Assembly (NCBI GenBank): GCA_902796445.1
Contig: CADBPJ010000034.1
Span: forward strand, 1 to 38,680
Direction: 5' to 3'
DNA: 38,680 nucleotides
Source of the DNA: an uncultured Ruminococcus sp.
Lineage (GTDB): Bacteria > Bacillota > Clostridia > UBA1381
Numbering within the stretch: the stretch's first letter is position 1; every line of letters begins with the position of its first letter. The notes under the pieces were generated by a model. The model worked only from the letters and a program-made list of their open reading frames with translations. It was not told where the DNA came from and did not search any database. The translations under genes were made by a program, and so were the position numbers. This document shows, piece by piece, positions 31,977 to 38,680 of this stretch.

Positions 31977-34900
31977 ATATATAGCTACTTTACTTACTTT
32001 TGTGTTTGTGTTTTTAATATGTCTTCCGCTTTTTACGGTAAACGCTGCCGATACAATCACGATTAAAACAACAGACGATTACCTGGAACTTGCAAAAAAC
32101 TGCAAAACAGACACATGGTCAGAAGATAAAACAGTAGTGTTGGAAAACGATATTGACCTTTCGGACATTAATTTTGTGCCTATCCCCACTTTCTCGGGCG
32201 TATTCATGGGAAATGGCCATACAATATCGGGCGTAGATATTAATTCAAAAGGCTCTCATCAGGGACTTTTCCGATATATCCAAAAAGACGGACGTATTGA
32301 AAATCTTACGGTTGAAGGAACAATAACACCCTTAGGAACGAGAAAATTCATAGGCGGGATTGCAGGCGAACTCAGGGGTATAATTACTAACTGTACATTT
32401 AACGGCACTGTCTCGGGAGATTCTTCTGTCGGCGGTATTTGCGGTTATATAACCGACAGCGGTCAGATTATATCCTCTTATTCCTATGGTAATATCACGG
32501 GCAAAAGCTACACAGGCGGTATTTGCGGTCAGAATTACGGGGCTGTAGAGCTGTGTGAAAACTATGCTGATGTAAATACTACTGACAACGAGGAAGAGAA
32601 AACCATCCAGGATATAAGCAATATTGACCTTTCTGCAATAGGCAAAACCGAAAGCATCAATACAAACACCGACACAGGCGGTATTTGCGGATACCTCAAA
32701 GGAAAAATAAAAGATTGTAAAAATTCAGGTAACATAGGATACAGATCTATAGGCTATAATACAGGCGGTATTTGCGGAAGAAGTGCAGGATATATTGTAA
32801 ACTGCGAAAATAAAGGTATAATAAACGGCAGAAAGGACATAGGCGGTATTTGCGGGCAGGCAGAGCCTTACGTTATGCTTGAATATTCCGACAGTGTTTT
32901 AGAAGACATCAAAAATACACTCAATAATATAAAAGATACTGTCAATTCGGGTAATGGGTCTCATAATATAGACGATGTTTTAGGCGATATAACCGACAGA
33001 GTTGCTCTAATATCGGACGATGTAACAGCATATGCAAACGATATTACCGAAGAGACAAACAATATGCTGGATAGAATTCATTACGCACTTCAGGAGTCGG
33101 AGTCGGTATTTACCAATATGTCAGATGGCATTGACCAAATGGCGGCAGGGCTTAGCGACTTTAAACAAGCAGGAGATGAAATCAATACTGCTATAAATGA
33201 ATTGAATAATTCTCCCGGTATGGATGATCAGACAAAAAGCACTGCCTTAGAAGCTATCAGACACTTAAAAGTTTCATCAAAGCAATTATCAAGGGCATTG
33301 GCTAACCTTCAGGAATGTATAGATATTCTCATAGACGGAAAAAACCAATTAAATACAGCTATTGATAATTTGGAAAATGCATTAGTCGGACGTACTGATA
33401 TTGAAAACGCTTTTACAAATGTTGCCAACAGTCTTGATACGATTATAAATGCATTCATCTCAGCAAGCAATTCAATAAGCGATATAACAGAAATTTTAGA
33501 AGAACTGAAAAATCAAGGGTACATAGACAACATTTCAAACAATGCTATTGATGATTTAAAAGCTCTGTCACAAAAATTTAATGAGGTAAAAAAAGCTTTG
33601 GGGCAAGTCCGTGATGCTGTACTGTTTTTGGGGGACAATGCAAGTATCAGGTATATGGGAGATTCTTTTTATTATTTTAGCGATGCATTTCTAAACTTGT
33701 CTATTGCCTTTGGCGAGATACATGATATAGTGGAGCGTTTGGATAATTCTTTAGAATTTGGCGATGCAAACGATGCCTTAGAGAGGGCAATCAATTCTTT
33801 GAAAGACGGATGTACCGATTTTGAGAGTGGTGCAAATTCACTCTCAACCGTTTCTGACGAACTAAACAGGATTATACAGGACATCTCCGAGGGCGACACA
33901 ATCACTCTTCCCTCTGTAAGCGAATCATTTTCCGACAATATAGACGGGCTTGAAAACTCCATTGATAATATGCGTAACGAAATTTCGTCCCTGAAGGATA
34001 ATGTTGCCGATAATATAAACAATATGACCGATCAACTAAGTCTTTTATCCGACATAATTTCAGATGCTTATACGGATAGCCTTGATAATGACAAAAAAGA
34101 TTATTACGAGGATATTTCCGACTATGACATAAGCGGTAACACCAAGGGCAGAATTGAAAAATCAAATAACAGAGCCTCTGTTTTTGGCGATGTTAATGTC
34201 GGCGGAATTGTCGGCTCAATGGCAATCGAATATGACTTTGACCCCGAGGACGACATTCCCAAAAGCGGAGATAAATCCATAAAATTCACTTACAAGACAA
34301 AATGTATCGTAAGACATTGTACAAACGATGCCGAGATAACCTCAAAGAAAAACTACAGTGGAGGTATCTGCGGAAGAATGGATTTGGGCAGTATACTCTC
34401 CTGCGACAATTACGGAAAAGTAATCAGCAAAGACGGCGGTTACATAGGCGGAATTGCAGGCAAGTCCGATACAATAATCAGAAATTCCGCTTCAAAATGT
34501 ACGCTTTCGGGTAACGATTACGTAGGCGGAATTGCAGGTCAAGCATCGAAAATCGTCAACTGTCAGACACTTGTTCATATCGAGAAAAGCGATGAGTTCA
34601 CAGGTGCTATAGCAGGTGATGCTGACACGGATAATCTCTCAAATAACTATTGCATAAATGACGATTTAGGGGCTATTGACGATATCAATTACACAGGAAT
34701 TGCAGAGCCAGGAACCATTGATAGATTTGTTGCTTTTGTTGACAATAATTTCAATAAGGACGTTTTCTTTACTTTGAGATTTTTTGCAGATGATGAGAAA
34801 GTTGCAGAACTGACTTACAGCTACAAAGCATCTATCCCTGATAATGAAATCCCTGTTGTACCCGAAAAGAAAGGACATTACGGCAAATGGAGCGACTATA

Positions 34901-35349
34901 ATTTTAAAGAAGTAACATATGATGCAGTTATAACTGCAGAATATAACCGCAATATGGATATTATCGCCTCCGACACAAAAAGGGATAACGAAAAATCTGT
35001 TATTCTTGTGTGCGGCACCTTTGACGATACGGCAAGTGTTTCTGCCGTTGGTGCCGGCGACAGCACAGCCATTGACAGCTACGACGTTAATATAAACGGA
35101 GTTTATACCGAAGCCTACACTGTCAGATATCTTCCTAAATCCGATAAAAAGGTGAACCTTTATATTGACGGAGAAAAGGTATCTTCTAAAAAGTATGGCA
35201 GATATTTAGAGTTCAGAACGGACACACCTGTATTCAGACTCTCTGAAAAAAAGAAAAATAATACAGCGATTTATATTTGTATTGCTTTAGGGATTGTTTT
35301 AATTCTTGCAGGAATGGCTATAATACTAAAAAGAAAAAAACTTAAATAG
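31966..35349 (+). CDS. Large exported GLUG-repeat/coiled-coil protein with C-terminal membrane anchor
   Basis: A 1127-residue protein. Order: signal peptide (1-28, ending VNAA); beta-rich lead-in; six GLUG-type repeats with the core GGI-x-G at about 130, 156, 184, 238, 267 and 293; a long alpha-helical, probably coiled-coil region (about 305-725). Four more GGI-x-G repeats follow at about 746, 799, 828 and 854. Then come a Listeria-Bacteroides-repeat-like stretch, a beta domain, one membrane helix (AIYICIALGIVLILAGMAII, about 1098-1120) and a basic tail KRKKLK. It starts inside the transporter gene (11-nt overlap) with a distant GGAGG, so translation is coupled. Probably an outside-facing, membrane-tethered partner or periplasmic-space adaptor of the MMPL transporter. 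Function unknown. Confidence 0.85.
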   Translation: MKNRYIATLLTFVFVFLICLPLFTVNAADTITIKTTDDYLELAKNCKTDTWSEDKTVVLENDIDLSDINFVPIPTFSGVFMGNGHTISGVDINSKGSHQGLFRYIQKDGRIENLTVEGTITPLGTRKFIGGIAGELRGIITNCTFNGTVSGDSSVGGICGYITDSGQIISSYSYGNITGKSYTGGICGQNYGAVELCENYADVNTTDNEEEKTIQDISNIDLSAIGKTESINTNTDTGGICGYLKGKIKDCKNSGNIGYRSIGYNTGGICGRSAGYIVNCENKGIINGRKDIGGICGQAEPYVMLEYSDSVLEDIKNTLNNIKDTVNSGNGSHNIDDVLGDITDRVALISDDVTAYANDITEETNNMLDRIHYALQESESVFTNMSDGIDQMAAGLSDFKQAGDEINTAINELNNSPGMDDQTKSTALEAIRHLKVSSKQLSRALANLQECIDILIDGKNQLNTAIDNLENALVGRTDIENAFTNVANSLDTIINAFISASNSISDITEILEELKNQGYIDNISNNAIDDLKALSQKFNEVKKALGQVRDAVLFLGDNASIRYMGDSFYYFSDAFLNLSIAFGEIHDIVERLDNSLEFGDANDALERAINSLKDGCTDFESGANSLSTVSDELNRIIQDISEGDTITLPSVSESFSDNIDGLENSIDNMRNEISSLKDNVADNINNMTDQLSLLSDIISDAYTDSLDNDKKDYYEDISDYDISGNTKGRIEKSNNRASVFGDVNVGGIVGSMAIEYDFDPEDDIPKSGDKSIKFTYKTKCIVRHCTNDAEITSKKNYSGGICGRMDLGSILSCDNYGKVISKDGGYIGGIAGKSDTIIRNSASKCTLSGNDYVGGIAGQASKIVNCQTLVHIEKSDEFTGAIAGDADTDNLSNNYCINDDLGAIDDINYTGIAEPGTIDRFVAFVDNNFNKDVFFTLRFFADDEKVAELTYSYKASIPDNEIPVVPEKKGHYGKWSDYNFKEVTYDAVITAEYNRNMDIIASDTKRDNEKSVILVCGTFDDTASVSAVGAGDSTAIDSYDVNINGVYTEAYTVRYLPKSDKKVNLYIDGEKVSSKKYGRYLEFRTDTPVFRLSEKKKNNTAIYICIALGIVLILAGMAIILKRKKLK

Positions 35350-35355
35350 AATTAT

Positions 35356-35430
35356 GGGTTTGTAAAAACAGCATTGACCGTTTAAACAGCTATCGGTTAC
35401 GCTTTGTTTTTATAAACCCTCTCTTTTTTT
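35356..35430 (+). terminator. Large rho-independent terminator of the MMPL-GLUG operon
   Basis: GGGTTTGTAAAAACA (35356-35370) pairs with TGTTTTTATAAACCC (35405-35419) over 15 positions, with one G-T pair. It encloses a smaller ACCG/CGGT stem. TCTCTTTTTTT (35420-35430) follows. It cleanly separates this operon from gltX. Confidence 0.85.
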
Positions 35431-35461
35431 GCAAAAAATTGCGACTTTTCGCTTTTTTTAC

Positions 35462-35490
35462 TTGATATTTCTGCCATTATGATGTATAAT
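35462..35490 (+). promoter_or_regulatory. Promoter of gltX-glnS
   Basis: TTGATA (35462-35467), 17-nt spacer, perfect TATAAT (35485-35490). The expected leader is only about 40 nt, too short for a T-box riboswitch. Confidence 0.8.
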
Positions 35491-35535
35491 ATATGATAAA
35501 TTAAGTATAAGTATAATCAGAAAGGGTTTATATAT

Positions 35536-37188
35536 ATGGCAAATACTAAAATGGCACAACTCTTATTCGGAAATGTTGATAAAACTCCCGAAGATTACGA
35601 GATTATGTATCCTGACAGAGGACTTAATGAGGGTGCAAAGGTAACGAGATTTGCTCCGTCACCTACAGGCTTTCTTCATTTCGGCAGTCTTTTTGCAGCA
35701 TTTGTTGCATCAAAAACTGCGGGTGATGATGGTGTTTTCTACCTCAGAATAGAGGATACTGACAAAAAGCGTGAGGTCGAGGACGGCGTTATCGGTATGG
35801 TAAACGGTCTTAAGGATTTCGGCATAATACCCACAGAGGGTGCTATAAACGCAACAGATGAGGTTGGTGCATACGGACCATATACGCAAAGTCGCAGAAA
35901 TCATATATATCATGCATATGTAAAATCTCTTGTTGAGCAAGGTCTTGCATACCCTTGCTTTATGACAGAGGACGAGATTGCCGAGATCAGAAAAGAACAG
36001 GAGGCTCAAAAGGAGTTACCCGGTATCTATGGTAAATACGCAAAATATCGTGACATAACAGCAGATGAGGCACAGGCAAGAATAGCAAACGGTGATGAAT
36101 ACGTTGTACGTTTAAAATCACCAGGTAAGCCTGACGGACGTATTTCATTTAAGGATGAGGTTAAGGGCAAGGTTGAAATGCCCGAAAATATACTTGATAT
36201 TGTCCTGCTTAAAAAGGATGGTACACCGACATATCATTTTGCGCACGCAGTTGATGACCACCTTATGCACACAACCCACGTTACACGTGGTGATGAGTGG
36301 CTGTCATCTGTGCCGATACATTTACAGCTGTTTTACGTGCTTGGCTTTAAAGCACCGAAATATGCTCATATTTCGCCGATAATGAAAGAGGATGCAGAAA
36401 CAGGCGGAAAGCGTAAGCTTTCAAAGCGCAAGGATCCCGAAGCCGCAGTAAGCTTTTATGCTGAGGCGGGCTATCCCGCAGGTGCGGTAAATGAGTACCT
36501 TATGACTATCGCCAACTCAAACTTCGAGGATTGGCGACGTGCCAACAAGACAGATAGTATTGACAAATTTGATTTCAAGCTTTCAAAAATGAGTAAGGCC
36601 GGTGCATTGTTCGATATGGTTAAGCTTCACGATATTTCAAAGACATACATTTCTACTATGAATACTGATGAGGTATTTGATGCGGTAACGGCGTGGAGTG
36701 CAGAATACGACAAAGAGCTTAATTCGCTTATTATGCGTGATACCGACTATGCAAAGAGAATATTCAGTATCGAGCGTGGTAACAAAAAGCCGAGAAAGGA
36801 CATAGGCAAATGGAGTGAGGTCAAGGACTATATCGCATATTTCTATGACGAGCTTTTTGACGGGAAATACGATTGGGCAGAAAATATGTCTAAAGATGAT
36901 ATAAAGGCAATACTAACAAGATACAAAGAAATATATAACCATCAATCACCGTCTGAGGATTGGTTCCCTCAGGTGCAATCACTTGCCGAGGAACTTGGAT
37001 TTGCAAAGTCACCGAAGGACTATAAGGCTGACCCTGATTCATTTAAGGGACACGCAGGTGATGTTGCGGGTGTCATAAGAGTGGCCGTAACGGGTAGACT
37101 TAATACTCCCGATTTGTATTCTATTATGCAAACATTGGGCGAGGATAAAGTTAAAGAGCGTATTAATACAGCGATAGAGGGGATATAA
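35536..37188 (+). CDS. gltX: Glutamate--tRNA ligase
   Basis: Class I synthetase that charges tRNA-Glu. The 550-residue protein has the ATP-binding motif RFAPSPTGFLHFGSLFAAF, where the usual HIGH is HFGS. It also has YLRIEDTDKKREVEDGV and the KMSKS equivalent KRKLSKRKDPEAAV. It is longer than typical bacterial GluRS (about 470-490) and belongs to a divergent group by eye. The tandem glnS gene suggests a GluRS that need not mischarge tRNA-Gln, but specificity is not provable here. AAAGGG lies about 10 nt before the ATG; glnS starts 3 nt after the stop. Confidence 0.93.
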   Translation: MANTKMAQLLFGNVDKTPEDYEIMYPDRGLNEGAKVTRFAPSPTGFLHFGSLFAAFVASKTAGDDGVFYLRIEDTDKKREVEDGVIGMVNGLKDFGIIPTEGAINATDEVGAYGPYTQSRRNHIYHAYVKSLVEQGLAYPCFMTEDEIAEIRKEQEAQKELPGIYGKYAKYRDITADEAQARIANGDEYVVRLKSPGKPDGRISFKDEVKGKVEMPENILDIVLLKKDGTPTYHFAHAVDDHLMHTTHVTRGDEWLSSVPIHLQLFYVLGFKAPKYAHISPIMKEDAETGGKRKLSKRKDPEAAVSFYAEAGYPAGAVNEYLMTIANSNFEDWRRANKTDSIDKFDFKLSKMSKAGALFDMVKLHDISKTYISTMNTDEVFDAVTAWSAEYDKELNSLIMRDTDYAKRIFSIERGNKKPRKDIGKWSEVKDYIAYFYDELFDGKYDWAENMSKDDIKAILTRYKEIYNHQSPSEDWFPQVQSLAEELGFAKSPKDYKADPDSFKGHAGDVAGVIRVAVTGRLNTPDLYSIMQTLGEDKVKERINTAIEGI

Positions 37189-37191
37189 CAT

Positions 37192-38680
37192 ATGGAAGAA
37201 TTTTACTCAAGAAACTTTATAGAAGAAGCAATAGACAAGGATTTAGAGCAGGGGCATTATGATTGTGTACAGACACGTTTTCCGCCTGAGCCTAACGGAT
37301 ATTTGCATATAGGCCACGCAAAGGCTATATGCATTGACTTTGGTATGGCAGAAAAATACAACGGCAAGTGCAACCTGCGTTTTGACGATACAAACCCAAC
37401 AAAAGAGGACGTTGAATACGTTGACTCTATTATGGAGGATATTAAGTGGCTTGGCTTTGAGTGGGATAATGTTTATTTTGCATCAGACTACTTTGACGAG
37501 CTTCACAAAGCGGCCATTGAACTTATCAAAAAAGGCAAGGCATACGTATGCGACCTGACGGCTGACGAAATACGTCAATACAGAGGCACACTTACAGAGC
37601 CAGGGAAAAATAGCCCGTACCGCGATCGTTCAGTTGAGGAAAACCTTGACTTGTTCAAGAGAATGACAGATGGTGAGTTCCCTGACGGTTCAAAGGTATT
37701 GCGTGCAAAGATAGATATGGCATCACCTAACCTTAATATGCGTGACCCTGTTATTTACAGAATTTTGCGTGCAACACACCACCGTACAGGCGACAAATGG
37801 TGCGTATACCCTATGTATGATTTCGCACACCCCATTTCCGATACTGTTGAGGGTGTTACACATTCCTTATGTTCACTTGAATTTGAGGATCACAGACCTA
37901 TATATAATTGGTTTTTACAAGAAGTAGGCTACGAGCATCCGTCACGTCAGATTGAGTTTGCAAGAATGAATTTGAACTATACACTGACATCAAAAAGACG
38001 TTGCTTGAAGCTTGTACAGGACGGCATAGTAGACGGCTGGGACGATCCAAGAATGTCAACACTGTGCGGTATGCGCCGTCGTGGTTATACACCCGAATCA
38101 ATCCGCGATTTCTGCGAGAGAATAGGTGTTGCGAAGGCTAACAGCGTAATTGACTATGCTATGCTTGAGGCCTGTGTACGTGAGGACTTGAACAAACGTG
38201 CACCGCGTGCAATGGCGGTTTTAGACCCCATCAAGCTTGTGGTTGACAACTATCCCGAGGACTTGGTTGAGAGGTTTGAGGTTGAGGTTAATCCCGAGGA
38301 CCCGTCAATGGGTATACGTGAGGTTGAGTTTTCAAAATATCTGTATATAGAACGTGAGGACTTCCGTGAGGAGGCTCCAAACAAGTACAAGAGAATGGTG
38401 CCGGGCAGAGAAATACGGCTTAAGGGTGCATACTACGTAACGGCTACAGGCTGTGAAAAGGACAAAGACGGCAACATCACTGTTGTGCATTGCGACTACG
38501 CCCCCGACTCAAAGGGTGGGGACACAGAGGATAAACGTAAGGTCAAGGGTACAATTCATTTTGTATCGGCAGCTCATGCTGTAGATGCAGAAATACGTTT
38601 GTATGACAGGCTTTTCACAGTTCCCAATCCATCAGATGAAACAGGAGTTGAAAGCTTTACCGAGAATATTAACCCCGACA
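37192..38680 (+). CDS. glnS: Glutamine--tRNA ligase (3' end beyond window)
   Basis: Direct charging of tRNA-Gln with glutamine. The frame is open for 496 codons to the window edge; E. coli GlnRS has about 554 residues, so roughly 60-70 are missing. Motifs: [56 protein letters not shown] and [16 protein letters not shown]. The second catalytic loop is [11 protein letters not shown], then [20 protein letters not shown]. The C-terminal anticodon-binding barrel begins around residue 340. GAGGGG precedes the ATG. Many Firmicutes lack GlnRS and use GatCAB, so its presence is informative. Confidence 0.96.
   Translation, partial: MEEFYSRNFIEEAIDKDLEQGHYDCVQTRFPPEPNGYLHIGHAKAICIDFGMAEKYNGKCNLRFDDTNPTKEDVEYVDSIMEDIKWLGFEWDNVYFASDYFDELHKAAIELIKKGKAYVCDLTADEIRQYRGTLTEPGKNSPYRDRSVEENLDLFKRMTDGEFPDGSKVLRAKIDMASPNLNMRDPVIYRILRATHHRTGDKWCVYPMYDFAHPISDTVEGVTHSLCSLEFEDHRPIYNWFLQEVGYEHPSRQIEFARMNLNYTLTSKRRCLKLVQDGIVDGWDDPRMSTLCGMRRRGYTPESIRDFCERIGVAKANSVIDYAMLEACVREDLNKRAPRAMAVLDPIKLVVDNYPEDLVERFEVEVNPEDPSMGIREVEFSKYLYIEREDFREEAPNKYKRMVPGREIRLKGAYYVTATGCEKDKDGNITVVHCDYAPDSKGGDTEDKRKVKGTIHFVSAAHAVDAEIRLYDRLFTVPNPSDETGVESFTENINPD

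Noticed and set aside
35350-35535. T-box riboswitch before gltX-glnS
   Set aside because: The structured part is the terminator of the previous operon. After the gltX promoter only about 40 nt of leader remain, and no T-box sequence is seen.
1-38680. CRISPR arrays, tRNA or rRNA genes, insertion sequences, prophage genes
   Set aside because: I looked for direct-repeat arrays, tRNA-like cloverleaf and CCA ends, transposase or integrase motifs and phage structural genes and found none I could support.

Overview
The window looks like chromosome from a spore-forming member of the class Clostridia, probably a plant-fibre-degrading gut anaerobe. The signs are: yabP and yabQ in the Bacillus/Clostridium order mazG-hup-rqcP-yabP-yabQ-divIC-S1; a SpoVB/YabM-type flippase; strong purine-rich Shine-Dalgarno sequences throughout; sigma-A-type promoters with 17-18 nt spacers; moderate-to-low GC; and an intracellular GH10 xylanase. 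I cannot name a genus. No rRNA, tRNA, CRISPR array, transposase, integrase or phage gene was seen.

Layout. (1) 171-5531, minus strand: pyk has its own promoter and terminator. It is followed by a cell-envelope operon ddl-murI-DUF1934-ctpA, which runs from a promoter at about 5520 to a terminator at about 1715. (2) 5557-12412, minus: a tightly packed housekeeping operon pncB-tsaC-ywlE-rimI-tsaD-aroB-lspA-rluD, with several start/stop overlaps. (3) 12454-14635: a 694-residue polytopic membrane protein with a C-terminal DUF6273-like domain. Its stop codon lies inside a hairpin of about 117 nt placed just upstream of pncB. (4) 14707-17755, minus: the conserved mazG-hup-rqcP-yabP-yabQ-divIC-S1 cluster. 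(5) 17806-25455: a carbohydrate island with an enolase-superfamily dehydratase, GH10 xylanase, metallo-beta-lactamase-fold lactonase candidate, serine esterase, RraA-like aldolase, SDR dehydrogenase and SGNH esterase. A divergent AraC-type regulator lies next to it, and a truncated SDR tail sits inside the operon. (6) 25510-28678: a SpoVB/YabM-like flippase, aroA and a FucU-type mutarotase. (7) 28784-35430, plus: a TetR regulator, a terminator, then an MMPL/RND transporter whose promoter carries a palindrome. The transporter gene overlaps that of a very large exported GLUG/coiled-coil protein. (8) 35462 to the end, plus: gltX and glnS in tandem; glnS runs off the window.

How the genes may work together. 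The carbohydrate island reads as cytoplasmic processing of acetylated xylan-type oligosaccharides plus a non-phosphorylative sugar-acid route: dehydrogenase, lactonase, dehydratase, aldolase. It sits between a SpoVB/YabM-type gene and mazG, which are neighbours in Bacillus subtilis and, as I recall, in many relatives. This suggests an insertion. The most system-like undescribed unit is the TetR/MMPL/GLUG-coiled-coil locus. There the transporter ends in a bactofilin-like repeat tail, and its partner has a coiled coil inserted between two blocks of GLUG beta-helix repeats.
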